From: Bradyrhizobium sp. CCBAU 53351
Lineage (GTDB): Bacteria > Pseudomonadota > Alphaproteobacteria > Rhizobiales > Xanthobacteraceae
DNA length: 64,000 bases
Assembly: GCF_015291745.1 (NCBI RefSeq)
Contig: NZ_CP030059.1
Location: 6,971,501 to 7,035,500, forward strand
Direction: 5' to 3'
Positions 25,714 through 34,354 of this stretch are shown here, one piece after another. Made by a program: the position numbers and the translations under genes. The notes below the pieces were generated by a model. The model was not told the origin of the DNA and did no database searches. It worked only from the letters and a program-made list of their open reading frames with translations. Positions within the stretch are counted from its first letter, which is position 1. Each line of letters starts with the position of its first letter.

Positions 25714-26340
25714 TCAATCCAGCTTCGCGTCCATCCCCCGCTTCACGGCCGGACGGGCCATCAGGGCCTCATACCAGCGCTTGACGTTGGGGAAGTCGGC
25801 CAGATCAACCTTGTGGCGAGGGTGACGCCAGGCCCAGCCCAGGATGGCAAAATCGGCAATCGAGAGGTCGCCGGCGACGAAGTCGTGGTCCGCCAGGCGT
25901 CGGTCGAGCACGCCGTAGAGCCGGCGCGTCTCCGCCATGTAGCGCTTCAGGCCATAAGCGCGGTCCTGCTCGTTCTCGAGTGCGATGAAATGATGCACCT
26001 GGCCGGGCATCGGGCCGAAGCCGCCCATCTGCCACATCAGCCATTCGTAGACGGGGACGCGGCCGGCGAGCGATTTCGGCAGGAATTTGCCGGTCTTTTC
26101 ACCGAGATAGAGCAGGATCGCGGCGGACTCGAAGATGCTGACAGGCTTGCCGTCCGGGCCCTCGGGGTCGACGATCGCGGGAATCTTGTTGTTCGGGGAC
26201 AGCTTGAGGAACTCGGGCGCCATCTGCTCGCCCTTGGTGATGTTGACCGGGATCACCCTGTAGGGCAGGCCCATCTCCTCCAGCGCGACCGAGATCTTGC
26301 GGCCGTTCGGCGTGTTCCAGGTGTGCAGCTCGATGGTCAT
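25714..26340 (-). CDS. Glutathione S-transferase (YfcG/Ure2-like)
   Basis: The start is taken at the ATG at 26340, giving 208 residues that begin [18 protein letters not shown]; the upstream extension has no family similarity. The N-terminal thioredoxin-like domain has the WNTPNGRK active-site region found in YfcG/Ure2-like (Nu class) enzymes, then the cis-Pro region and a helical C-terminal domain. Nu-class members use Thr/Asn rather than Tyr/Ser/Cys and act mainly as disulfide-bond reductases with two glutathiones. It is a cytosolic redox or detoxification enzyme. No operon partner. Confidence 0.92.
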   Translation of the reverse strand: MTIELHTWNTPNGRKISVALEEMGLPYRVIPVNITKGEQMAPEFLKLSPNNKIPAIVDPEGPDGKPVSIFESAAILLYLGEKTGKFLPKSLAGRVPVYEWLMWQMGGFGPMPGQVHHFIALENEQDRAYGLKRYMAETRRLYGVLDRRLADHDFVAGDLSIADFAILGWAWRHPRHKVDLADFPNVKRWYEALMARPAVKRGMDAKLD

Positions 26341-26525
26341 TCCCGTTTCCTTCCCCAGGCAGGCGTCGTGCCCGATCCGGGCTCTCAACTACTCCAGAAG
26401 GCCGCAGCCCCACAACCGGCAGGCCTGGATGGCCGATCCCTGTTGACGAGGGACGCCCCCTCTGGAATGTCGCAGCCGTCGCGGATAAATTCCGCCTCCT
26501 CCAAAAAGCTGTTCGAGGGACCGTC

Positions 26526-27089
26526 GTGTCGAAATCTGCCTCCCGCGCCCGCCTGTTCGAAATCATCCGCCGGCGCTCCTTCGGCCGCGGCGAGGTGACG
26601 CTCGCGTCGGGCCGCAAGAGCGATTTCTACTTCAACCTCAAGCCGACCATGCTCGACCCGGAGGGAGCGACCCTGCTCGCCGAGCTGACTTACGAGGCGC
26701 TGAAAGACGACAATCTCGATTTCATCGGCGGCCTCGAGATGGGCGCGGTGCCGCTGGCCGGCGCGCTGGCGCAGATCTCCTGGATCAAGGGCCATCCGAT
26801 CGCGGCGTTCTTCGTGCGCAAGAAGCCGAAGGAGCACGGCGCCAAGCTCGCGATCGAGGGCCTGCCCAAGGGCGAGACGCTCGCAGGCAAACGCGTCGTG
26901 ATCGTCGAGGACGTCACCACGACCGGCGGCTCGGCGATGAAGGCCGTGGAATCCGTACGCGAGACCGGCGCCGAAGTGGTGCTGGTGCTGACCATGGTCG
27001 ATCGCGAAGAAGGCGCCACCGACACGTTCGGCGCGGCCGGCCTGCCGTTCCGCTCGCTGTACAAGGCCTCGGAGTTCTTGAAGGCGTAA
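26526..27089 (+). CDS. pyrE: Orotate phosphoribosyltransferase
   Basis: The 187-residue enzyme begins with GTG at 26526. It shows the PRPP-binding loop [14 protein letters not shown] and the N-terminal [11 protein letters not shown] pattern ([14 protein letters not shown]) of PyrE. It joins orotate and PRPP to make OMP in pyrimidine synthesis. The other de novo pyrimidine gene in the window, pyrD, is about 18 kb away, so there is no pyrimidine operon. The gene stands alone and is followed by a short palindromic element. Confidence 0.95.
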   Translation: MSKSASRARLFEIIRRRSFGRGEVTLASGRKSDFYFNLKPTMLDPEGATLLAELTYEALKDDNLDFIGGLEMGAVPLAGALAQISWIKGHPIAAFFVRKKPKEHGAKLAIEGLPKGETLAGKRVVIVEDVTTTGGSAMKAVESVRETGAEVVLVLTMVDREEGATDTFGAAGLPFRSLYKASEFLKA

Positions 27090-27109
27090 GACGGCAGAAC
27101 TTTCTCCGC

Positions 27110-27140
27110 CGTCGTGCCTGGGCTTGCCCCGGGCATGACG
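27110..27140. repeat. Dispersed palindromic element after pyrE
   Basis: An imperfect inverted repeat reads CGTCGTGCC...GGGCATGACG around a GGCTTGCC centre, 20 bases past the pyrE stop. It matches the family at 14513 and 54238 and may serve as the transcript end. Confidence 0.65.
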
Positions 27141-27264
27141 AAACCTCGCCCTGTTCCGAACCACTCCCCCTCAACCGCTCATTTACCATCCCGCCTTATG
27201 GTGAATCATGTGCTGAGATCCCCTGAGGTCCCGGCCGGTTCAGTAGCGTCGGGTGGAGTGAGCG

Positions 27265-28086
27265 TTGCGTACAGTCCTGTCCCATGCGCGCCGGCGGCGT
27301 CGCGCGATGCTTGTGGCCGCCACCCTCGCAGCACCGCTGCTTGCGGCTCCCGCCCCGGTCTCGGCCGAAGGCCTGTTCGACTTCTTCTTCGGCGGCATGC
27401 AGCAGCAGCGTCCGCAGCGCGAGGTGCCGCAGCAGGCGAGCTCCTACGCCGATCCCTTCACCGGGCAACAGAACGCCGCAAACCCGCAATATGTGCCACC
27501 GACCCGCGCGGCGGCGGCGGGCGGCTCGGGACCTGCCTTCTGCGTGCGCAGCTGCGACGGCAAATATTTTCCGCTGATGCGCGGCCTCACCTCACCGGCG
27601 CAGATGTGCCAGGCGTTCTGTCCCGCCAGCGCGACCAAGGTCTATTTCGGCTCCTCGATCGACGGTGCCGCCTCGCAGACCGGCGAGCGCTACGCCGACA
27701 GCGAGAACGCGTTCGCCTATCGCAAGGCGCTGCGGGCCGATTGCACCTGCAACGGCCGCGAGCCGGTCGGCCTTGCCCCGGTCGATCTCGCGCTGGATTC
27801 CTCGCTGAAAGCCGGTGACGTGATTGCCACCACCGACGGGCTCGTCGCCTATACCGGCATCCGCGTCGGCAACGACCAGGCTGCGGATTTCACCCCGGTC
27901 GCCTCCTATCCCGGCCTCACCGCCCAGGTCCGCGCGCGGCTCGGCGAAATGAAAGTGGCGCCGGTGCGCGCGGAAACAGTGTCGGCGGATACGCCCGCCG
28001 CGGAGATCGTGCGCGAGCCGCTGCCCAGCGTGACAGTGCCGAAGACGACGGCGCAGAAGCCGGCGAAGCGGGCGGGGTTGGAGTAG
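27265..28086 (+). CDS. DUF2865 secreted protein
   Basis: With a TTG start at 27265, preceded by GGAG seven bases upstream, the protein has 273 residues. The N-terminus has an arginine-rich stretch and a signal-peptide-like segment ending PAPVSAEG. The central part shows the DUF2865 pattern: FCVRSCDGKYFPL, QMCQAFCPA, then DCTCNG, with six cysteines. This family is common in Rhizobiales and its function is unknown. It is probably periplasmic. An alternative ATG at 27307 would remove the arginine-rich start but keep the signal segment. No operon partner. Confidence 0.87.
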   Translation: MRTVLSHARRRRRAMLVAATLAAPLLAAPAPVSAEGLFDFFFGGMQQQRPQREVPQQASSYADPFTGQQNAANPQYVPPTRAAAAGGSGPAFCVRSCDGKYFPLMRGLTSPAQMCQAFCPASATKVYFGSSIDGAASQTGERYADSENAFAYRKALRADCTCNGREPVGLAPVDLALDSSLKAGDVIATTDGLVAYTGIRVGNDQAADFTPVASYPGLTAQVRARLGEMKVAPVRAETVSADTPAAEIVREPLPSVTVPKTTAQKPAKRAGLE

Positions 28087-28146
28087 CTCTCGCATCCCGG
28101 ACGGCGACGCAGCGCGAAGCGATGCGCTTTGTCCGGGGCACGGCGA

Positions 28147-28578
28147 TCACCTCCCGATGATCACCCCGATCACGTTCGGCGCGGCCAGATACTTCTCCTC
28201 GATCGCCGCGCGCGCGGCGGCGCGGTTGTCCGGCGTCAGGAGGCCGCGCTTCTCGGCCAGGATCATCCAGCAGAAGCCCCACCAATCGGTCAGCATGCCC
28301 TGGTCGCCGACAAGGTCGTAGCCCTGCTCGGCCGCGAAGATGCGCGCCTGGGCTTCGTCCAGCGTGTCGAGAAACAGATGATCCTCGGTCGAAAACAGAT
28401 CGTCGCTGACGTCGTCGATGGTGTAGCCCCAGATCGACTGGCACACCGCGTTGAACTCGCGGTCGAACTGGTCGTCGTCGATGCGCTGGCGCCGCGCTGC
28501 CTGATGCAGCCGCGACAGCGAGCGCGCGAAATCAGCGATCCGGGTGAGGGCAAATTGATCGAAGGCGATGGTGGACAT
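28147..28578 (-). CDS. Conserved hypothetical protein
   Basis: The 143-residue acidic cytosolic protein has no signal peptide or transmembrane segment and I do not recognise its family. It contains DDDQFDREFNAVC, LTDWWGFCWMILAEK and a C-terminal PNVIGVIIGR. Codon use matches the neighbours. A GAGGA site lies just upstream of the ATG. Upstream is an AT-richer promoter region with an imperfect inverted repeat around 28611-28639. Its job is unknown. Confidence 0.75.
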   Translation of the reverse strand: MSTIAFDQFALTRIADFARSLSRLHQAARRQRIDDDQFDREFNAVCQSIWGYTIDDVSDDLFSTEDHLFLDTLDEAQARIFAAEQGYDLVGDQGMLTDWWGFCWMILAEKRGLLTPDNRAAARAAIEEKYLAAPNVIGVIIGR

Positions 28579-28873
28579 CTAGTCCTCGCAAAGTCTGACA
28601 GACGCTAGATATTGTGTCGGCAACGCGCCGAATCACAATGATATATCAAAGACTTGCTAAAGTGTTCTTAATTCGTTCTGTAATCGATCATGATCCCCGC
28701 TGGCCTGCCTGGGCGCCGGAATCGAAAGGGGCCGCCTCGCAGCGGCCCCTTGCCGGTTACAATCTTGTTCGGGATCAGAAATGCCAGCCCCGGCAAGCGT
28801 GACGTTAGAGCCGGCAACGCGCTTGGGCGATTCCGGAAAACTACCGAACGTAGTGCTGTCCTATTCGGCCGGC
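28579..28873. promoter_or_regulatory. Intergenic region with imperfect inverted repeat and hairpin
   Basis: The left part, 28605-28690, is AT-rich for this genome and probably holds the promoter of the minus-strand hypothetical gene. It includes an imperfect inverted repeat, ATTGTG..CGGC (28611-28621) facing GCCG..CACAAT (28627-28639). The right part holds the terminator-like hairpin at 28726-28751. No convincing small gene was found. Confidence 0.45.
28726..28751 (-). terminator. Perfect ten-base-pair hairpin downstream of pdeM
   Basis: AAGGGGCCGC (28726-28735) and GCGGCCCCTT (28742-28751) form a perfect stem with a six-base loop. On the minus strand the stem is followed by TTTC, so it is a plausible terminator for the pdeM/helicase operon, 120 bases past the pdeM stop. 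Confidence 0.6.
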
Positions 28874-29545
28874 TCAAGAGCAGCGTGAGGCCGCAATGGC
28901 ATGGACGCGGCGGTCGCCGAGCAGGTGAGCGACGAAGCCATTGGCCGGAAAGATCTTGGCGAAAGCGGCGTCGCGGATGCTGAGGCCGCCGGCATAAGCG
29001 CCGAACGCCGGCATCACCGCGCGCATCCCGTCGCAGGCGAAGCAGCGGCGCTCCATGGAGCGGCCGCGCGCGGAGACGCGCGCCTTGGGATGGAGATGGC
29101 CGGCGATCTCGCCGTGTGCGCCGGTCGGCTCGTGGCGAAACGTGATCGGGCCGATCGCGACCTCTTCGGCGACGGTGCCGCCGAGATCGCGCGGCAGCAT
29201 CGGATCGTGGTTGCCGGAGATCCAGATCCAGTCGCGCCCGGCCTGCAGCGCGGCAACGGCCTCGCGATCATCAGGCGACAACCGCTCGTGCGCCGTGCGG
29301 TCGTGAAAGCTGTCGCCGAGCGCGATCACGGTGCGCGGATCATGGCGGGAGATGACAGCAGCGAGACGGCTCAGCGTCGCCAGCGTGTCGTAAGGTGGCA
29401 GCAGCACGCCGCGCATGGCGAAGCTGGAGCCTTTTTCCAGATGCAGGTCGGAGACGACGAGCAGGCGCTGCTCCTCCCAGAACAGCGCGCCGGAGAGATC
29501 GGCGGCGAAGGTCACATCGCTGACGGTGACTGTGGACACGCGCAT
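28874..29545 (-). CDS. pdeM: Ligase-associated DNA damage response phosphoesterase PdeM
   Basis: The calcineurin-like phosphoesterase has the metal motifs VVSDLHLEKG, ALGDSFHD, ISGNHDPML and GHLHPKA. With the ATG at 29545 (AGGGGA upstream) it has 223 residues; a GTG at 29584, three bases past the helicase stop, would add 13. PdeM belongs to the set of ligase-associated repair proteins found with an Lhr-like helicase, an ATP-dependent ligase and a beta-lactamase-fold exonuclease. The helicase is directly upstream here and the other two are at 49197-51898. It probably trims DNA during repair. Confidence 0.92.
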   Translation of the reverse strand: MRVSTVTVSDVTFAADLSGALFWEEQRLLVVSDLHLEKGSSFAMRGVLLPPYDTLATLSRLAAVISRHDPRTVIALGDSFHDRTAHERLSPDDREAVAALQAGRDWIWISGNHDPMLPRDLGGTVAEEVAIGPITFRHEPTGAHGEIAGHLHPKARVSARGRSMERRCFACDGMRAVMPAFGAYAGGLSIRDAAFAKIFPANGFVAHLLGDRRVHAIAASRCS

Positions 29546-29587
29546 GTCGTCGACATCCCCTGAAACCTGCGCGCCTGTCGTCACGTC

Positions 29588-32185
29588 TTACCCGCTTCTA
29601 TCCATCGCCTCTTTGACGAGCTCGTCGGCGGCTTCGGCCAAAAGCTCGTCTGCAGCCTCGCCATAAACTGACTCGCGGCCGATTTCCAGCATCACGGGGA
29701 CAGCCAGCGGAGAAACGCGGTCGAGTTCCCGCAGCGTGATGCGACCCTGGATGCGCATCAGCATGTCGCTGAGGCGGCGCAAATCGAGCAGGCCGGTGGC
29801 GGCATCGGCGCGCGCGGCGCGCAACAGGACGTGATCGGCCTGATGCTTGCGCAGCACGTCATAGACGAGATCGGTCGAGAACAGCACCTGGCGGCGGCTC
29901 TTCTCTTCGCCGGTGTGCCGGCGCGTGATCAGGCCGGAGATGATCGCGCAGTTGCGGAAGGTGCGCTTCATCAGCGCGGATTCGGCAAGCCAGGCCTCGA
30001 GATCGTCGCCGAGCATGTCGGGGTCGAACAGCGCGTCGAGATCGATCCGGCCGTCGCGGATCATGAAGGAGAGATCGCCGAGCGCCCAGATCGCCACCGC
30101 ATATTCATTGGCGACGAAGCCGAGCGGCCGCGCGCGGGCGCGCTCCAGCCGCCGCGTCAGCAGCATGCCGAGGGTCTGATGCGCGAGCCGGCCTTCGAAG
30201 GGATAGCAGACCAGATAATGCTTGTTGGCGCGCGGAAAGCTCTCGACCAGCAGCTCACGCACCGCAGGCACTTTGCTGACATCCTTCTGCAGCGACAGCC
30301 AGTCGCGCACCTGCTCCGGCAAGCCGCCCCATGCGCGGCCGTCATCGAGCAGCCGGCGCACGCGTTCGGCGAGATAAGTCGAGAGCGGAAACTTGCCGCC
30401 CATATAGGACGGTACCTTCGGGTCCTTGTCATGCGCGCGCGAGACGTAGACCTGGTCCTCGACCAATGTTTCGTAGCGCACCACCTCGCCGGAGAATACG
30501 AACGTGTCGCCGGGGCTGAGGCCCTCGATGAAGGCTTCCTCGATCTCGCCGAGCAACCGGCCGCCGCGCGCGATCACGCCGGTCGATCCGCCTGTCTTTC
30601 CCGCACCGCCGCGGCGCGAACGCACCAGCCGCACCTTCAGCATGTCGTCCTCGACGATGGTGCCGACATTCATGCGGTAGCTCTGCCGCACCTTGGGATT
30701 TGCGACGCGCCAGCGCCCCTCCTTGTCCTGCTTGATGCGGGCGAAGCGTTCATAGGTCTTCAGGGCGTAGCCACCGGAGGCGACGAAATCGACGACGTCG
30801 TCGAAATCCTGCCGCGACAGCTCGGCGTAGGGCGCTGCGGTGCGCACCTCGGCATAGAGCTCATCGGAGAGGAACGGCTCGCCGCAGGCACAGCCGAGCA
30901 CATGCTGGGCCAGCACGTCGAGCGCGCCCGTGCGCAAGGGCGGCGTGTCCTGCGCGTTCTCGGCGATGGCGTCGATCGCGACGCGGCACTCCAGCACTTC
31001 GAAACGGTTGGCGGGCACCAGCACCGCGCGCGAGGCCTCGTCGAGGCGGTGGTTGGCGCGGCCGATCCGCTGCATCAGGCGCGAGGATCCCTTGGGCGCG
31101 CCGATATTGACCACGAGATCGACATCGCCCCAGTCGACGCCGAGGTCGAGCGAGGAGGTGCAGACCACGCCGCGCAAGCGTCCTGCCGACATCGCGTCCT
31201 CGACCTTGCGGCGCTGGGCGACGTCGAGCGAGCCGTGATGCAGCGCAATGGCAAGGCCGTCATCGTTCATGCTCCAGAGATTCTGGAACAGCATCTCGGC
31301 CTGGCTGCGGGTGTTGACGAAGACCAGCGTGGTCTTGTTCGCCTTGATCAGCTCGTAGATCTCAGGCAGCGCGTGGCGCGCGCTGTGGCCGGCCCAGGGC
31401 AGGCGCTCGCGCGTGTCGAGCATCTCCACCTCGGGCGGCGCGGCACCGCCGGCGACGACGATGTCGGCTGCCCGCTCCTGGCCATCGGGTTGCGGCACCA
31501 GGAAGCGCGCCAGTTGCTCCGGCTCCGCCACCGTTGCCGACAGGCCGATCGCGCGCATCTGCGGCGCCAGGCGCCACAGCCGTGCAAGCCCGAGCGAGAG
31601 CAGATCGCCGCGCTTGGACGTCACCAGCGCGTGCAGCTCGTCGAGCACGATTCGCTTGAGGGACGAGAACAGGAACGGCGCGTCGTCGGAGGACAACAGC
31701 AGCGCAAGCTGCTCGGGCGTCGTCAGCAACACGTCGGGCGGATAGCGCCGCTGCCGCTGGCGCCGCGACACCGGCGTGTCGCCGGTGCGGGTCTCGACCT
31801 TGATCGGCAGCGCCATCTCCGCGATCGGCCGCTCCAGATTGCGCGCGATGTCGACGGCGAGCGCCTTCAGCGGCGAGATGTAGAGCGTGTGCAGGCCGCC
31901 GGAACGTTGCACGCCGCGGCCGGTGGAGACGAGGCTTTGCTTCTCAGCCGCCTTGCGCTCAGCCGCCTCCGTCGAAAGCTCCACCAGCGTCGGCAGAAAT
32001 CCCGCCAGCGTCTTGCCGGCGCCGGTCGGTGCGATCAGCAGGGCGCTGGCGTCCTCGCGCGCCTTCTCCAGCAGCGCCAATTGATGCGCGCGCGGCGACC
32101 AGCCCCGGCCTGCAAACCATTGCTGGAAGCGGCCAGGCAGCAGAGCGGCCGGCTCGGCCTGAATTCTAGGGATACGGCGGGTCAC
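29588..32185 (-). CDS. Ligase-associated DEXH-box helicase (Lhr-like)
   Basis: The 865-residue superfamily 2 helicase begins with Walker A in APTGAGKTLAGFL, then DELHAL (motif II), SATVAEPEQL (motif III) and the second RecA domain with GRANHR. The C-terminal half contains the winged-helix and Lhr-type core domains. It matches the shorter Lhr-like helicases associated with DNA ligase systems (TIGR04121-like), 3'-5' translocases proposed to act in crosslink or alkylation repair. It is transcribed with pdeM. A long open frame on the opposite strand is only an artefact of GC-rich codon use. Confidence 0.94.
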   Translation of the reverse strand: MTRRIPRIQAEPAALLPGRFQQWFAGRGWSPRAHQLALLEKAREDASALLIAPTGAGKTLAGFLPTLVELSTEAAERKAAEKQSLVSTGRGVQRSGGLHTLYISPLKALAVDIARNLERPIAEMALPIKVETRTGDTPVSRRQRQRRYPPDVLLTTPEQLALLLSSDDAPFLFSSLKRIVLDELHALVTSKRGDLLSLGLARLWRLAPQMRAIGLSATVAEPEQLARFLVPQPDGQERAADIVVAGGAAPPEVEMLDTRERLPWAGHSARHALPEIYELIKANKTTLVFVNTRSQAEMLFQNLWSMNDDGLAIALHHGSLDVAQRRKVEDAMSAGRLRGVVCTSSLDLGVDWGDVDLVVNIGAPKGSSRLMQRIGRANHRLDEASRAVLVPANRFEVLECRVAIDAIAENAQDTPPLRTGALDVLAQHVLGCACGEPFLSDELYAEVRTAAPYAELSRQDFDDVVDFVASGGYALKTYERFARIKQDKEGRWRVANPKVRQSYRMNVGTIVEDDMLKVRLVRSRRGGAGKTGGSTGVIARGGRLLGEIEEAFIEGLSPGDTFVFSGEVVRYETLVEDQVYVSRAHDKDPKVPSYMGGKFPLSTYLAERVRRLLDDGRAWGGLPEQVRDWLSLQKDVSKVPAVRELLVESFPRANKHYLVCYPFEGRLAHQTLGMLLTRRLERARARPLGFVANEYAVAIWALGDLSFMIRDGRIDLDALFDPDMLGDDLEAWLAESALMKRTFRNCAIISGLITRRHTGEEKSRRQVLFSTDLVYDVLRKHQADHVLLRAARADAATGLLDLRRLSDMLMRIQGRITLRELDRVSPLAVPVMLEIGRESVYGEAADELLAEAADELVKEAMDRSG

Positions 32186-32276
32186 ACCATGACAGGTAGG
32201 CCGTGGCGATGGCTTCGTCGAGGGGGGCGGGCCTTCGCGTACGCACTGCCGATTCGAGGCGAGCGGGTCTCTAGAT

Positions 32277-32389
32277 CGTCATGGCCGGGCTTGTCCCGGC
32301 CATCCACGCCTTCTGACGGCGCACCGAGAACGTGGATGCCCGGGACATCTAGCGCGAGACGCGCTTCGCGCTTTTGTCCGGGCATGACG
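32277..32389. repeat. Composite dispersed palindromic element
   Basis: A hairpin of the CGTCATGGCCGGG...CCCGGCCAT family is followed by CCACG...CGTGG facing segments and a second half ending GTCCGGGCATGACG. An internal GCGCGAGACGCGCTTCGCGC block is inserted in the second half. It lies upstream of the helicase gene and downstream of the SnoaL-like gene. Confidence 0.75.
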
Positions 32390-32443
32390 ACCTCTTGTGA
32401 AGGCCGGAATTGGTTCCTCCCCGTACAAGGAGGGCCAGCGGCC

Positions 32444-32809
32444 TCACGCCCCGGCCGGCACCTGATCGAGAAATCCGGTCACGCTTCTGATCCGGCCGTC
32501 CTTCAGCACGGCGAAATCCGTGCCCTTGATCGGGCTGTCGGTGCCGTCGGGACCAAGTCCCCAGGAAAAGCGGATGTGGTCGCCGTAGCCGTTGGGCTCG
32601 CCGATCAGCTTGAATTTGAAATCGGGAAAGCGCTGCTGCACGCCTGATATCAGTGCCTCGATGCCGTCGCGGCCGTCGCCCTTCATCAGGGGATCGACAT
32701 AGCTCGCATCATTGGTCCAGTTCTCGCTGAGCAGCTCGCGGCGTCGGCCGGCCGTGCGCTCGTTCCAGAGCTCGATGTAGCGGCGGGCGATGGTGACGGG
32801 GTCGGTCAT
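32444..32809 (-). CDS. SnoaL/NTF2-like protein
   Basis: The start at 32809 has a clear AAGGAG site and gives 121 residues. The protein fits the NTF2-like fold: N-terminal helices with ARRYIELWNE, then YVDPLMKGDGRDGIEALISG and beta strands ending GFLDQVP. Members bind small hydrophobic molecules or act as isomerases and cyclases; many are uncharacterised. No catalytic residues can be assigned by eye. It is followed downstream by a palindromic element and its upstream neighbour RidA ends at a strong terminator, so it is probably transcribed alone. Confidence 0.85.
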   Translation of the reverse strand: MTDPVTIARRYIELWNERTAGRRRELLSENWTNDASYVDPLMKGDGRDGIEALISGVQQRFPDFKFKLIGEPNGYGDHIRFSWGLGPDGTDSPIKGTDFAVLKDGRIRSVTGFLDQVPAGA

Positions 32810-32908
32810 GGTGCTCTCCTTCGATGGGGCCGTGATCGGCTGTCCCTGACTATCGAAGGTTCGCGCGCGCAGATCGATTACCTCGCGGGTCATCTTTGCG
32901 CAAAAAAA

Positions 32909-32937
32909 GGAGCGCGATGATCTCGTCATCGCGCTCC
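32909..32937 (-). terminator. Rho-independent terminator of the RidA-family gene
   Basis: GGAGCGCGATGA (32909-32920) and TCATCGCGCTCC (32926-32937) form a perfect 12-base-pair stem with a five-base loop. On the minus strand it is followed by seven Ts. It lies 28 bases past the stop of the RidA gene. Confidence 0.9.
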
Positions 32938-32964
32938 CCATCGCATGCGAATTGCTCGTGAAGA

Positions 32965-33315
32965 CTACTTCGCGGCAACCACCATGATCTCGACGGTGTA
33001 TTGCGGCGCCGCCAGCTTGGCTTCGACGGTGGCGCGCGCGGGGGTGTTGCCGGGCGAGACCCAGGCGTCCCACACCGCGTTCATCTCGCCGAAGGTCTTC
33101 ATGTCGGTGATGTAGATCGTGGCCGAGAGCAGCTTCGACTTGTCGGTGCCGGCCTTGGCGAGATGGCCGTCGATGGTCGCCAGGATGTCCTGGGTCTGTT
33201 TCGTCACGCTTTCGCCGGCGGCCTTGTTGGCGACGACACCGGCGAGATAGACGGTGTTGCCGTGCACGACGACCTGGCTCATGCGCGGGCCGGTTTCGAA
33301 ACGCTCGATGCTCAT
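32965..33315 (-). CDS. RidA/YjgF-family protein
   Basis: The 116-residue protein fits the RidA family: N-terminal RMSQVVVHGNTVYLAGVV, a middle ATIYITDMKTF and the conserved C-terminal NTPARATVEAKLA with the arginine that binds the carboxylate of imine intermediates. Members deaminate reactive 2-aminoacrylate-type imines; the family has several subgroups and this one may differ in specificity. It forms trimers in the cytosol. The gene ends at a strong intrinsic terminator, so it is monocistronic or the last in its unit. Confidence 0.93.
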   Translation of the reverse strand: MSIERFETGPRMSQVVVHGNTVYLAGVVANKAAGESVTKQTQDILATIDGHLAKAGTDKSKLLSATIYITDMKTFGEMNAVWDAWVSPGNTPARATVEAKLAAPQYTVEIMVVAAK

Positions 33316-33430
33316 TTGCGGATCTCCTCACTGGAATGGCGGCCCTGTCTAGCCCAGAGCCCTTCGCGGTGCCACCCCCGGCACGCATGCGTTATCTGCG
33401 GTGCATGCGTCGCCGCCGCACATGCCGCAC

Positions 33431-34351
33431 TTACGGAAACTGACTGAAAAAAGCCCAGATCGTCTCGGCGCCGTCGATGTCGCTGTTCTGCGGCCCCAGC
33501 ATCTTCGTCGCGACCCTGGGGAAGCGGGCATCCGGAGAAGACCCGGGCATGCGATGACCGCCATGATTGACGCGGTAGAGCACGACGTCGTGGCCTGCAG
33601 GACAGCGCGAGGTGATCCGGGTGACCGTGGACTGATCCGCAGGAGGCTTGTCAGGCAGATCGGCCGCCGCCGCGTCCCCCGTCTCGCAGCCATTGAGCTT
33701 GCGCCAGAACGCCAATGTCTGCTCGGTCGACCAGAATCCGTCTGCGGCATAATAGCTCGATCCGCGTCCGCCCTCGTAAGGCACCAGCGGATCGGCCGTG
33801 CCGTTCATGAGCAGCATCGGCAGCGGTCGTGACGGATGGCAGGTGACGGCGGCCTCGTCCGTGAGGTTCATGATCACGCTGGCGCCGGCCGCGAACAAAT
33901 CGGCGCGGGCGCAAGCCAGCGTCATCGCCATGGCGCCGCCATTGGAGATGCCCGCGACGAACACGCGCTTTGCATCGGCCGTCCCGTCAGCCACCAGCTT
34001 CTCGACGAGCTTTGCGATGAAGGCGACGTCGTCGGTGCCCGGAGGCGGCCCGCTAAGCGCGGGCCCCGCCTTCGTTCGTGCATCCGCCCATGCATGGTTG
34101 AGGCCGTCGGGAAAGACCACGGCCAGGCCCTCGCGCTTTGCGACCTGCGGCCAAGCCGTCCGCGAGATCATGTCGTCGCCGCGCTGGGTCTTGCCATGCA
34201 GCACGATGACGAGCGGTGCGGGCTTCCTGGCCGGCAGCTGTGCGGTGTAGGAACGCTTCGCACCGTTAACGTCGATCGTCTCGGCGGATGCCGGCGATGC
34301 GGCGGCCAATGCCGCAACCAGCGCGCCGATGCGCAGCATCCAATGCCGCAT
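33431..34351 (-). CDS. Secreted esterase, PHB-depolymerase/feruloyl-esterase-like
   Basis: The 306-residue alpha/beta hydrolase has a signal peptide ending ASPASA (cleavage after residue 23). The oxyanion region is VLHGKTQ and the nucleophile is S136 in GISNGG; D and H follow in NGTADPLVPYEGG and NHGGH. The arrangement matches the LpqC/poly(3-hydroxybutyrate) depolymerase-like family, which hydrolyses polyester or aryl-ester substrates outside the cytoplasm. The true substrate is unknown. It lies three bases downstream of a flavin dehydrogenase gene, so the two may be co-transcribed. Confidence 0.9.
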   Translation of the reverse strand: MRHWMLRIGALVAALAAASPASAETIDVNGAKRSYTAQLPARKPAPLVIVLHGKTQRGDDMISRTAWPQVAKREGLAVVFPDGLNHAWADARTKAGPALSGPPPGTDDVAFIAKLVEKLVADGTADAKRVFVAGISNGGAMAMTLACARADLFAAGASVIMNLTDEAAVTCHPSRPLPMLLMNGTADPLVPYEGGRGSSYYAADGFWSTEQTLAFWRKLNGCETGDAAAADLPDKPPADQSTVTRITSRCPAGHDVVLYRVNHGGHRMPGSSPDARFPRVATKMLGPQNSDIDGAETIWAFFSQFP

Positions 34352-34354
34352 GAC

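Noticed and set aside
28668..28877. 69-residue minus-strand frame downstream of pdeM
   Set aside because: It spans the terminator-like hairpin at 28726-28751 and has no features of a real protein.
29831..32647. 938-residue plus-strand open frame
   Set aside because: It is antisense to the Lhr-like helicase, whose motifs are clear; long antisense frames are expected in GC-rich genes.
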